A stretch of 48,462 bases of DNA from Lachnospiraceae bacterium (GTDB lineage Bacteria > Bacillota > Clostridia > Lachnospirales > Lachnospiraceae): positions 1 to 48,462 of the forward strand of contig JAFUTQ010000098.1 in the NCBI GenBank assembly GCA_017484135.1, in the 5' to 3' direction. How positions within the stretch are numbered: position 1 is the first letter of the stretch; each line of letters starts with the position of its first letter. Positions 34,056 to 42,032 of this stretch are shown here, one piece after another. A program made the position numbers and the translations under genes. The notes under the pieces were generated by a model, which was given only the letters and a program-made list of their open reading frames with translations, was not told where the DNA came from and did not search any database.

Positions 34056-34772
34056 ATGGCTTTACTTACCATCCAGAATCTGTCACTCGGATATGATTCG
34101 CACACCATTGTGGAAAATCTTTCGTTTTCCGTGAACGCGGGGGACTACCTTTGCATCGTAGGCGAAAACGGTTCCGGAAAAACGACACTCATGAAAACAC
34201 TGCTTCATCTGCAGGAACCGATCAGCGGTCGGATTCTGACCGGTGACGGACTAAAGCGCAATGAAATCGGATATCTGCCGCAGCAGACAATCGTACAAAA
34301 GGATTTTCCGGCATCTGTGAAAGAAATCGTTCTCTCCGGATGTCAGGGGCGTCTGGGGCTGCGTCCCTTCTACAACAAAACGGAAAAGCGGCTGGCAGAA
34401 GAAAACATGGAACGCATGGGCATCACAGACCTGTCCGACCGCTGCTACCGGGAATTATCCGGCGGTCAGCAGCAGCGTGTTCTTTTGGCAAGAGCACTCT
34501 GCGCAACCAGAAAAGTTCTGTTGTTGGACGAGCCGGTATCCGGGCTTGACCCCAGGGTTACGACAGAGATGTATGACCTGATCGCCCGACTGAACCGCGA
34601 CGGAATCACGGTAATCATGATCTCCCATGACATCTCTGCGGCCGTCCGTTTTGCAAGTCATATCCTGCATATCGGAGCATCCGTATTTTTCGGAACACGG
34701 GAGGAATATCTGGCAAGCGATGCCGGCAAACTCTTTTTATTGCAGCAGCAAACCATACAAAAACAGGAATGA
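34056..34772 (+). CDS. znuC: Metal ABC transporter ATP-binding protein (ZnuC-like)
   Basis: A 238-residue ABC ATPase. Start ATG 34056 has GGAGG five bases upstream, 25 bases after the regulator. Walker A is VGENGSGKTTLMK (near 36), the Q-loop lies in GYLPQQTIVQKDFPASVKE, the signature is ELSGGQQQRVLLARAL, Walker B is KVLLLDEPVSGLD and the switch His is in MISHDISAAVRFA. The sequence closely follows ZnuC/MntB-type transporters, importing zinc or manganese with the membrane protein encoded eight bases downstream. No substrate-binding protein gene (ZnuA-type) lies in the window; it must be elsewhere. Confidence 0.88.
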   Translation: MALLTIQNLSLGYDSHTIVENLSFSVNAGDYLCIVGENGSGKTTLMKTLLHLQEPISGRILTGDGLKRNEIGYLPQQTIVQKDFPASVKEIVLSGCQGRLGLRPFYNKTEKRLAEENMERMGITDLSDRCYRELSGGQQQRVLLARALCATRKVLLLDEPVSGLDPRVTTEMYDLIARLNRDGITVIMISHDISAAVRFASHILHIGASVFFGTREEYLASDAGKLFLLQQQTIQKQE

Positions 34773-34779
34773 GGTAAAA

Positions 34780-35625
34780 ATGATCACTAAACTCGGAATA
34801 TATTTGCAATATCCCTTCGTCCGCTATGCGTTGATTGTGGGAGTGCTCATTGCGCTCTGCTCCTCTCTGCTGGGCGTCACCCTTGTGTTAAAACGCTTTT
34901 CCTTCATCGGAGACGGATTGTCTCATGTTGCATTCGGCGCAATGGCAATCGCAAGCGTTCTGAATCTGACGAACGAAATGCTTCTGGTTCTGCCGCTCAC
35001 GATCCTCAGTGCAATCCTGCTGCTCCGAACCGGACAAAACGCCAAGATCAAGGGTGATGCCGCGATCGCAATGATTTCGGTAGGCGCACTGGCCTTCGGT
35101 TACCTGCTGATGAATATTTTTTCGACCTCTCCGAATCTGTCCGGCGATGTCTGCAGCACCCTGTTTGGCTCAACCTCCATTCTGACGCTGACACAGCGCG
35201 AGGTGGCCTTATGTACCGTCCTTTCCGTGACGGTGGTGGTGGTCTTTGTGCTGTTTTATCAGAAGATTTTTGCAGTTACCTTTGATGAAAATTTTGCAAA
35301 GGCTTCAGGAACAAAGGCAGATGCCTATCAGCTGCTGATTGCCGTTGTGATTGCAGTCATTATCGTTCTTGCCATGAATCTCGTGGGCTCTCTGTTGATT
35401 TCAGCGTTGGTAATATTTCCTGCGTTGTCAGCCATGCGGCTGTTTCACAGCTTTAAGAGGGTTACGATATGTTCTGCCGTGCTTTCTGTGGTCTGTGCCT
35501 TTTCCGGAATCATCCTGTCCATTCTGTCAGGAACGCCGGTGGGTTCAACCATCGTGGCCGTTGACGTGCTGGCGTTTGGGATTTGCTTTGGAGTTGGGCG
35601 AATCACCGGGGGGAGGCGAGGGTGA
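34780..35625 (+). CDS. znuB: Metal ABC transporter permease (ZnuB-like)
   Basis: A 281-residue ABC-3 family permease with about eight membrane spans. It begins ITKLGIYLQYPFVRYALIVG; the motif GDGLSHVAFGAMAIA and later LLISALVIFPALSAMRLF are typical of ZnuB/MntC-type permeases. ATG 34780 is preceded by GAGGTAAAA and lies seven bases after the ATPase stop. It forms the membrane channel with a dimer of the ATPase. A strong hairpin plus T-run (part of the nested-hairpin element) ends the operon 40 bases later. Confidence 0.88.
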   Translation: MITKLGIYLQYPFVRYALIVGVLIALCSSLLGVTLVLKRFSFIGDGLSHVAFGAMAIASVLNLTNEMLLVLPLTILSAILLLRTGQNAKIKGDAAIAMISVGALAFGYLLMNIFSTSPNLSGDVCSTLFGSTSILTLTQREVALCTVLSVTVVVVFVLFYQKIFAVTFDENFAKASGTKADAYQLLIAVVIAVIIVLAMNLVGSLLISALVIFPALSAMRLFHSFKRVTICSAVLSVVCAFSGIILSILSGTPVGSTIVAVDVLAFGICFGVGRITGGRRG

Positions 35626-35631
35626 AGGCCG

Positions 35632-35776
35632 GGATTTGAGAAATTTGAGGAATTTGAGGGGCACAAGGTCATGCCGACGTAGTCGGCATAGACTTTTTTG
35701 CACAGAAATCGTTTGGGAAAGCGAGCTTTCCCAAACAATTTTTGTGCAAAGTGTTCCCCTCAAATTTCTCAAATCC
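35632..35776. repeat. Nested-hairpin intergenic element, copy 2
   Basis: Outer arms GGATTTGAGAAATTTGAGG (35632-35650) and its exact complement (35758-35776) enclose hairpin ATGCCGAC/GTCGGCAT (35671-35689) and a long hairpin GTTTGGGAAAGC/GCTTTCCCAAAC (35711-35734) inside TTTGCAC/GTGCAAA. The left arm has an extra 9-bp unit AATTTGAGG. The order is that of copy 1 read on the minus strand. It fills the gap between znuB and the DUF5721-like gene. Confidence 0.85.
35665..35697 (+). terminator. Terminator of the zur-znuCB operon, formed by the element
   Basis: AAGGTC-ATGCCGAC pairs with GTCGGCAT-A-GACTTT and is followed by a T-run, 40 bases past the znuB stop. In copy 1 the same hairpin is followed by CCTTTTG, a weaker tract. 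Confidence 0.7.
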
Positions 35777-35815
35777 TTCATTACCATAGCGACTCCATAG
35801 AAAGGATCCATCCAA

Positions 35816-36322
35816 ATGACTATTATACACATTCACAACATCAAGGACTTTATGCACCGCATGCTGCGGACGGAGCTGTTTGATCATTTTCTGCTGACTG
35901 AGGCTACGATCAGGGGAAGGGTTTCTTATGTCATTGACGGGCATATCGTGAAGGAATCCTTTTCTGCGGAGGAATTGGAGGCGGAGCAGCTGGAGAATTT
36001 AAGCTGCATGCCTTATGCGCAGCTGCGGGAAAACTGCTATTCTCTGATTAAGGGGAAGCACACACCCTCCTATTTCAAATTTGTGTTTCAGCTTTCCCCG
36101 GAAAATTTAGAGCGCACCTTGGCCGCGGGCAAAAGTGCGCTTTCCTCCTCCGATCTGAATGCGGTTTTTCTGAATATCCGTTTTCAGGATGGGATGCTGA
36201 CCTGCACCAGCGGTGTCTCATACCACAATTTTGTCATGGATCGCACCTTTGAACAGGAATGGGATGCGCTGGTATACCGTTTTTTCCTGTCCCATGACAT
36301 TGCCTGCACGCAAATCCAGTAA
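35816..36322 (+). CDS. DUF5721-like hypothetical protein
   Basis: A soluble 168-residue protein with a mixed alpha/beta look. It begins MTIIHIHNIKDFMHRMLRTE, continues with RGRVSYVIDGHIVKESFSAE and MPYAQLRENCYSLIKGKHTP, and ends in DALVYRFFLSHDIACTQIQ. This pattern (a beta strand of self-reference, then YAQLR..C..LIKG and a C-terminal WDxxVxxFF) is, as I recall, that of the Lachnospiraceae DUF5721 family; I cannot verify it here. No catalytic motif or membrane span is seen. The start is preceded by AAAGGATCC. It stands alone after the element and converges on the subtilase gene. Confidence 0.65.
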   Translation: MTIIHIHNIKDFMHRMLRTELFDHFLLTEATIRGRVSYVIDGHIVKESFSAEELEAEQLENLSCMPYAQLRENCYSLIKGKHTPSYFKFVFQLSPENLERTLAAGKSALSSSDLNAVFLNIRFQDGMLTCTSGVSYHNFVMDRTFEQEWDALVYRFFLSHDIACTQIQ

Positions 36323-36340
36323 GCCGTCTCCCGGCGGATC

Positions 36341-38017
36341 TTACCTCAGCACATCAAAGGACTGATACAGATCCAGCTTTCCATAGCCCCATTCCTGATT
36401 GGGATAATCTCTTCCTACATCACGTCTTGCACCCCGGATCAGAAAATTCTTTACTTCGATGGAGTTTACACCGGGATTTCCGTATTTTACCGCCGCCCAT
36501 TCCATAAACAGCGCCGATGCTCCGGCAGTGATGGCCGCTGCGATGCTGGTTCCGGTGGCCTCCTCCTCATTCCCCTTCACGTTGATTCCTGTCAGATTCA
36601 CGCCCGGCGCACAAAAATCCGGTTTTACCGTTCCGTTCAAAGAAAACCCGCGTCCCGAATCCAGATAGAGACTCCCTGTACTGTCATTATAGGCACCTAC
36701 GGTAATCGGAATGCTGGTATTTCCGGGAATGGTGATCGTGTTGTCCGGATCGGAGCGCACAAAAAACACCTCTCCCTCCACCATTTCCTTTAACGGCAGC
36801 CAGATGTGGTATTCCCCGGTAAACAGATTGACCGGATACGTCTCAATGCTCCACAGACCCCGGGTCGGTTTTATCATCCGAATCAGTATCATCTGATCTC
36901 CGCTGATGGGATCGGAGATCCGAAAGTAGATCTGCACCACCGTCTGCTCGAAAATAAAACGATAGGTCAGACTCTCGGAGTGTCTGGGAGACATCATGGG
37001 GGTTTGTTCTCCGGTAGGCGAGGTAACCGTCACCGTGGCAAGCTCCGGCGCCTCGATCCACACCTCTGCGATCAGCCCATCCACATTTTCCCCGACATTG
37101 ATCTGGGCCATGTCAAAGGGCTGTTCCTCGGTCATGAAGCCCTTATAATGATGTCTGGCATTTGCCTCATTGCCTGCTGCCAGAACCACCACATATCCGG
37201 CTCTTATGCCGAGATCGTCCAAATAGGAGCCCAGCGCCGAATTTCCCTTATGGCTTCCCATGTTCGTGCCCAGGGCCAGACAGATCACCAGCGGTTCCCC
37301 GCGTACCTCTGCCAACCGCTGCAGATAATGCACACCGGCAGCAATATCGGTCTCCTCATAGACATCGATTTGATCGGACACAAAAAAATAGTCCTTCAGA
37401 TACTGCTTTGCCGTCTTCAGCTTTACCATGGCAATGTCCGCCCGTGGCGCTGCTCCCGTAAAATCCTTTGCCAGATCGGGACTGCCCGCCGCGATGCCTG
37501 CCAAAAATGTTCCGTGTCCCTCGGTATCTGTGGTCGGCACCAATTCCTGCGGTGCAGGACTCAACAACGCCGCATTGAGCTGCTCGCTCGTATACCCGGT
37601 ACCGTACAAAAAACCCTCCGGCGGAGCTCCGGGTATGCTCTGATCCCAGATTCCCACGATACGGCTGCTGCCGTCACTGTTTCGAAACATGGCATTCTCA
37701 TAGGCGATTCCGGTGTCAATAAATCCAACCAAAACACCCTGTCCCGAAAGAGACAGGGTGGGCTGATTCAGCACGCGGCTGATCCCGCTGACTTCCAACG
37801 CATTCTGATCCAGCAGCGCAAAGCATTTCGGAATGGTATTGTAATCATAATCTACCGCATTGAGCTCCGGCATTCCCTCCCGTTTGATATAAAGGTTTGC
37901 AATGGATTGATCGATGGGCTGTCTGCATACATCCTCGGGAATCACAATCCTTGGATCCGTCGTGCGGATGATAAAGTCATAGTAATCATTGGAATAAATT
38001 TGTTCTTCACAGGTCAT
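36341..38017 (-). CDS. S8 (subtilisin-like) serine protease, CspB-like
   Basis: A 558-residue subtilase. The full triad is present: Asp in VGFIDTGIAYENAMFRN (near 101), His in DTEGHGTFLAGIAAGS (near 165) and Ser in ATGTSIAAAITAGASALF (near 490), with oxyanion Asn in VVLAAGNEANARHHY. A roughly 90-residue N-terminal part may be a prodomain. A beta insertion occupies residues 290-440. There is no signal peptide, so it may act in the cytoplasm or spore compartment; CspB-type proteases of Clostridia share this build and length and act in spore germination. That link is only by similarity of architecture. It has its own promoter at 38045-38073. Confidence 0.85.
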   Translation of the reverse strand: MTCEEQIYSNDYYDFIIRTTDPRIVIPEDVCRQPIDQSIANLYIKREGMPELNAVDYDYNTIPKCFALLDQNALEVSGISRVLNQPTLSLSGQGVLVGFIDTGIAYENAMFRNSDGSSRIVGIWDQSIPGAPPEGFLYGTGYTSEQLNAALLSPAPQELVPTTDTEGHGTFLAGIAAGSPDLAKDFTGAAPRADIAMVKLKTAKQYLKDYFFVSDQIDVYEETDIAAGVHYLQRLAEVRGEPLVICLALGTNMGSHKGNSALGSYLDDLGIRAGYVVVLAAGNEANARHHYKGFMTEEQPFDMAQINVGENVDGLIAEVWIEAPELATVTVTSPTGEQTPMMSPRHSESLTYRFIFEQTVVQIYFRISDPISGDQMILIRMIKPTRGLWSIETYPVNLFTGEYHIWLPLKEMVEGEVFFVRSDPDNTITIPGNTSIPITVGAYNDSTGSLYLDSGRGFSLNGTVKPDFCAPGVNLTGINVKGNEEEATGTSIAAAITAGASALFMEWAAVKYGNPGVNSIEVKNFLIRGARRDVGRDYPNQEWGYGKLDLYQSFDVLR

Positions 38018-38044
38018 AAGGATTCATCCGTTTTTCACTATCCT

Positions 38045-38073
38045 ATGATATTGGTAAAAAAAAATAACTACAA
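38045..38073 (-). promoter_or_regulatory. Promoter of the subtilase gene
   Basis: Minus strand TTGTAG (38068-38073), 17-bp T-rich spacer, TATCAT (38045-38050), in the 67-bp gap after the CDF gene. Confidence 0.45.
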
Positions 38074-38084
38074 CATTGTAACTT

Positions 38085-39200
38085 TCAATCAGAGAAATCC
38101 TCATCCGGCTGGATTTCCACGCGATACTCCGGATACAGCTTCTGTATTTTTTCACAGATCGCGCGCCACAACGCCTGTCTGTCCGGTGCAAGAAAATCGA
38201 TCACAAGGTCAAAGCGTATGATCTTTTTTACAGGATCGCAATAAAAGCCGTGCATTTGAAGGATATATTTTTCCGCCATCACCGTTTCGGTAATTTTTGT
38301 CCGGATTTCCTTTACGGCGTCATCCGTCGAGTTTTGGGAATAGATTCCGATTGCCGCCATGATGACGTGATTTTTTTCTGCGACCCGGTAGGCAATTTCC
38401 CGACTGACCGTATCAATTTTGTCCGCCGTCCAGATATCGGGCACCTCAATATGTACGGAGCCCAGCCATCGGTCCGGCCCATAGCTGTTTAAAATCAGGT
38501 CATACGCCCCGATTACCCCCTCTGTTTCACAAATGGTCTTTTTGACTGCCTTTGACAGTTCACTGCCCACCCGCTCTCCGATCAGCTTGCTGGCGGAAAC
38601 CCGGATCATGTCAATACCGGACTTGATAATCACAAGGGAAATCACTAATCCAAGCCATGCCTCCAGACTGAGCCCAAAAGCCAGAAACAGGATTGCCGCA
38701 ACCAATGTGGCCGCAGAGATCAGGGCGTCCTGCAGGGCATCCTGTCCGGAGTTCTGGAGCGAATCCGAATTTACTTCCCTGCCCACGCGCTTGACATAGC
38801 TCCCCAGCACGATCTTTACAAGTACCGCGATCGCGACAATGACAAGTGTGACCGTCGAATACTCCGGCACATCCGGGGTAATGATACTGCGCACGGATTT
38901 TACAAACGCAGTAATTCCCGCATAGGAAACGATAATGGAAATGATCGCCGAGCTGATATATTCCACCCTTCCATGACCGTACGGATGCTTTTTGTCCGCC
39001 GGTTTTCCTGCCAGCTTTGTGCCAATGACCGTAATCACAGAGGACAATGCATCGCTCAGATTGTTGACCGCGTCCAGCACAATCGCAATGGAGTGTGACA
39101 GCAGTCCGACAACCGTCTTAAATATCGCAAGTACAATATTTGTCAAAATCCCGATCACACTGGTATGTATAATTCGTTTTTCCCGCATGTCTGGTGCCAT
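38085..39200 (-). CDS. Cation diffusion facilitator (CDF) metal exporter
   Basis: A 371-residue CDF transporter that exports divalent metals (Zn, Mn, Fe or Co) against protons. ATG 39200 is chosen because AAGGAGG lies upstream. Membrane spans occupy residues about 15-190, with the metal-site helix region SIAIVLDAVNNLSDALSSV and the loop KKHPYGHGRVEYIS. The NxxSD variant (NNLSD) instead of the Zn-type HxxxD hints at Mn or broader selectivity. A long C-terminal cytoplasmic domain (200-371) shows two ferredoxin-like units, longer than the usual single one. It is the last gene of the putative MarR operon, 13 bases after the MFS gene. Confidence 0.85.
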   Translation of the reverse strand: MAPDMREKRIIHTSVIGILTNIVLAIFKTVVGLLSHSIAIVLDAVNNLSDALSSVITVIGTKLAGKPADKKHPYGHGRVEYISSAIISIIVSYAGITAFVKSVRSIITPDVPEYSTVTLVIVAIAVLVKIVLGSYVKRVGREVNSDSLQNSGQDALQDALISAATLVAAILFLAFGLSLEAWLGLVISLVIIKSGIDMIRVSASKLIGERVGSELSKAVKKTICETEGVIGAYDLILNSYGPDRWLGSVHIEVPDIWTADKIDTVSREIAYRVAEKNHVIMAAIGIYSQNSTDDAVKEIRTKITETVMAEKYILQMHGFYCDPVKKIIRFDLVIDFLAPDRQALWRAICEKIQKLYPEYRVEIQPDEDFSD

Positions 39201-39213
39201 AGCATAACCTCCT

Positions 39214-40443
39214 TCATGAAACTTCTCTAATTCTATAGCTCGCTGCAGCGGCCGCCGCCGCAAGAATCATATTGACAATCCACAGAGGCGCATAGCCAAG
39301 TCCTGCCTTTACGAACTGCCCTCCCAACGCTGCGCTGGCAAAGGCTCCGATCTGATGTCCTACCAGGGCAAAGCCATACAGCACCGGCATTTTCTTTGCC
39401 CCGAAGGTTCTGCTGATGGTTCCCATGGTAGGCGGAACCGTAGAATCACCGGTCACTCCCAAAAGCCCCGTCATAACAAACGCAAATAAGACAGATTTCG
39501 GCAGCAACAAAAATCCCAGCGAGATAAGAACTCTCACAGCATAGACCGTTCCGAGCACATTTTTCATCTTGAACCTTGTGCCGAGATACCCGGTCAGAAT
39601 CGCACCGAGCATCGTGGTAATCCCATACACCGTCAGGGTAAGCGATGAAAGATTTCCCGGTATTCCATAGGAGACATACTGGGAAAACAGATGACTCTCT
39701 ATAATGGACATGTTAAAACCGCATGTGCCAAAGCCGATCAGGATCAGGCGGTAGTTTCTGTCCCGAAATGCCTCTGACAGGATTGTTCGAAGGGATTGTT
39801 CCTTCTGAGAGTCTGGTTTTTCGGGATTCCGTGTCAGCTCTGCTTGTCTGTCAAGCTTTCCGATCCACAGAGCAATCGGTATCATAACCAAAAAAGGAAC
39901 CGCCAATATTATCATCGTCATGGCAATCCCATGCCATGCGATCAAGCGTTCCATTCCGGGAGCCATCAGTGCATCTCCCACACCGGCACTTGCCTGCAAA
40001 AACCCGGATATGAGCACAGATCTTCTTTCTCCGACAATCGGCGTAATCGCACTCATCAAAATTCCCGATGCAAGTCCTGTGGTTCCCACCGGAAGAATGA
40101 TTCCAAAGGATATCAGAAGCGCAAAGAAATTCCTGCTAAAGGGTGTCAGAAGCAATCCCGCTGCAATCAGCGCAATGCCAAGCAGCATGACAAAGCTGTT
40201 GCTTTTTTTTAATGCCAGCATGCCGATAAACGGCTGTGCCACACCATACAGCAATGCCCCTACTCCAATCACAAAGCTGACGGATGCATAATCCAGACCG
40301 GTTCGCTCCACAAGTCCGTTCAGCATAATCCCGTAATTATCATGAACCCCCTGCATCATCGCAAATACCACACATACAGATGCAACTACGACCAACACCT
40401 GAATGGGATGATTCTTTTTTCTGCTTTGAACCTGACTTCTCAT
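39214..40443 (-). CDS. Major facilitator superfamily transporter
   Basis: A 409-residue protein with twelve hydrophobic spans. ATG 40443 overlaps the stop of the patatin gene (ATGA), so translation is coupled. It begins RSQVQSRKKNHPIQVLVVVA; the motif GYLGTRFKMKNVLG lies in the second half and GVAQPFIGMLALKKSN in the first. The pattern resembles the monocarboxylate/oxalate-formate-antiporter-like branch (VFAMMQGVHDNYGIMLNGL start), but the substrate cannot be read from sequence. It is followed by the CDF gene after 13 bases. Confidence 0.85.
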   Translation of the reverse strand: MRSQVQSRKKNHPIQVLVVVASVCVVFAMMQGVHDNYGIMLNGLVERTGLDYASVSFVIGVGALLYGVAQPFIGMLALKKSNSFVMLLGIALIAAGLLLTPFSRNFFALLISFGIILPVGTTGLASGILMSAITPIVGERRSVLISGFLQASAGVGDALMAPGMERLIAWHGIAMTMIILAVPFLVMIPIALWIGKLDRQAELTRNPEKPDSQKEQSLRTILSEAFRDRNYRLILIGFGTCGFNMSIIESHLFSQYVSYGIPGNLSSLTLTVYGITTMLGAILTGYLGTRFKMKNVLGTVYAVRVLISLGFLLLPKSVLFAFVMTGLLGVTGDSTVPPTMGTISRTFGAKKMPVLYGFALVGHQIGAFASAALGGQFVKAGLGYAPLWIVNMILAAAAAAASYRIREVS

Positions 40444-41294
40444 GAGTAATTTCCTTCCATCCATTGTATCGCCTGCTCCGCAGCCTTTTTCCCTTTGTCA
40501 TATAAGGCCTGCAGTGCTTCCGTATCCCGCTTTAAGGTCTTTAGACCGCTGATGTCATCCGGTGCGAGAATCAAGAGCCGCCCGCTCCGCTCCATTTCCA
40601 ATGCAAGGGAAAGCTCCCGGTTATAGGTCTCGGCCCGGTTTCTCAATGCCTCAGCGATGGATGGATATTTTCTATGAATCAATTTTGCAACACGTTCATC
40701 CTTTTGCGGCACGCGGGTTTGTGTTTTTGGTCTGGTAAGGATCAAAACCACTCTGTCACAGCCCTTTTCCAAAGCTCTCTCGATCGGGATCGGATCGCTG
40801 AGACCCCCGTCAAAATGATATGCCCCTTTCCAGAAATAGGGCTTTGAAGCCAACGGCAGGCAGGAGGAAGCCTTGATCGCCCCATAGTCATCGCGTGCCA
40901 TATCCTGCTTCTCGTAATACTTTACCTTCCCTGTACCCGCGTCAGTGGTCACAATCTCCATTTCGGTATCCGTACCTAAAGCGTGCTCAAAGTCTAAGGG
41001 ATATTCCCCTCCGCTGTTTGACAATTCCTCTCCGTAAACATATTCCAGATTCAGATAACTGCCGCATTTTATCAGGGAACGCAGACTCATATATTGCCAG
41101 CGCCCGCTGTACTCCATATAAAATTTATAGTTTCTTTCCTTTTGCCCTGCAAGAAAGGATATGATATTTGCGGAACCGGCCGAGACACCGATTGCGTAGT
41201 CAAAGGAAATTTTTTCCTCGACAAATTGATCCATGACCCCGGCGCCGTATATTCCGCGAAATCCGCCTCCGACATCAATCAGCCCCGTCTTCAT
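40440..41294 (-). CDS. Patatin-like phospholipase
   Basis: A 284-residue cytoplasmic lipid acyl hydrolase. The glycine-rich oxyanion loop DVGGGFRGIYGAGV, nucleophile GVSAGSAN (GxSxG) and the Asp of the dyad in FDGGLSDPIPI (DG[GA]) are all present, so it should be active on phospholipids or other acyl esters. ATG 41294 is chosen because GGAGG lies 11 bases upstream; an in-frame TTG at 41312 would place the SD inside the gene. It overlaps the MFS gene by four bases and follows the PII-like gene after 27 bases. Resembles the YjjU/RssA-type small patatins. Confidence 0.88.
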   Translation of the reverse strand: MKTGLIDVGGGFRGIYGAGVMDQFVEEKISFDYAIGVSAGSANIISFLAGQKERNYKFYMEYSGRWQYMSLRSLIKCGSYLNLEYVYGEELSNSGGEYPLDFEHALGTDTEMEIVTTDAGTGKVKYYEKQDMARDDYGAIKASSCLPLASKPYFWKGAYHFDGGLSDPIPIERALEKGCDRVVLILTRPKTQTRVPQKDERVAKLIHRKYPSIAEALRNRAETYNRELSLALEMERSGRLLILAPDDISGLKTLKRDTEALQALYDKGKKAAEQAIQWMEGNYS

Positions 41295-41321
41295 TGCAGT
41301 GAATGCCTCCAATCCGTTTTA

Positions 41322-42029
41322 TCAATTTTTTGTTTCACGCAATCCCATTACCGTGTCAATCGGAAAAGACATCACGATTCCCTGTGCCTCGGTGTGGACA
41401 CCGCAGCTCTCCCCGATGGCCTGCATGATTCCCAGCTTCTGTTCGATCGAGGCAACAATCAGGACAATCTCCTTTTTTTCTTGTACGTCAAAGCCCCAGA
41501 AGCTCAGCTGTTCTTCACTTCCGATCCGACGACACTGAATGATGGAACCGCCCCCGGCGCCCGCGTTTCTTGCGGCCTTCATCACATCCTCACTGTATCC
41601 CTGATTGATCACTGCGGCAATCAACACATGCTTTACGTCTGTCATCTTCATCCCATCCTTTCTCTCGCCTGCCAGACCATTCACCTCTCCAATATGGTTC
41701 ATCATCTTGAGTATCAGATTATTGGCACCCGACAACGGGATGGTAAATGCAATCCCGCTGTTGATCACTCCAAGCCTCAGTTCCTCTTTCAGCTTCTGAA
41801 GCATGCTGTCCGCAAACGGCTTTGGCATCGGCGTGGCAAGCAAAACCCGTTCCACATCCCCCAAACCGAGCAGCCCCGTCATTTCACCGGGTACCGTCCC
41901 CATGACCTGAGCCCTGCAGCTTACCGGAACGCCTCCTTCACGAAACATTTTCTCAGCTTTTCCCGCCAGCTTTGTCGATGCGATCAATATCAAAATTCTG
42001 TGAGACATGTCCTTTACACTGTTTTCCAT
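41322..42029 (-). CDS. Double PII-like signalling protein
   Basis: A 235-residue protein with two PII-like ferredoxin folds in tandem. The first (about 8-110) runs from HRILILIASTKLAGKAEKMF to RLGVINSGIAFTIPLSG; the second (130-235) from VKHVLIAAVINQGYSEDVM through NAGAGGGSIIQCRRIG and KKEIVLIVAS to VMSFPIDTVMGL. The RNAGAGGGSII motif is the PII-like T-loop base. The T-loop tyrosine of GlnB is absent, so nitrogen control through uridylylation is not expected. Its ribosome binding site lies within the last codons (Glu-Glu-Glu) of the DUF1538 gene, so the two are tightly coupled; PII-like proteins often gate adjacent transporters. Confidence 0.8.
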   Translation of the reverse strand: MENSVKDMSHRILILIASTKLAGKAEKMFREGGVPVSCRAQVMGTVPGEMTGLLGLGDVERVLLATPMPKPFADSMLQKLKEELRLGVINSGIAFTIPLSGANNLILKMMNHIGEVNGLAGERKDGMKMTDVKHVLIAAVINQGYSEDVMKAARNAGAGGGSIIQCRRIGSEEQLSFWGFDVQEKKEIVLIVASIEQKLGIMQAIGESCGVHTEAQGIVMSFPIDTVMGLRETKN

Positions 42030-42032
42030 GGA

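Noticed and set aside
36806-38221. A 471-codon plus-strand frame opposite the subtilase
   Set aside because: The subtilase has all catalytic residues on the other strand; this frame is a composition artefact.
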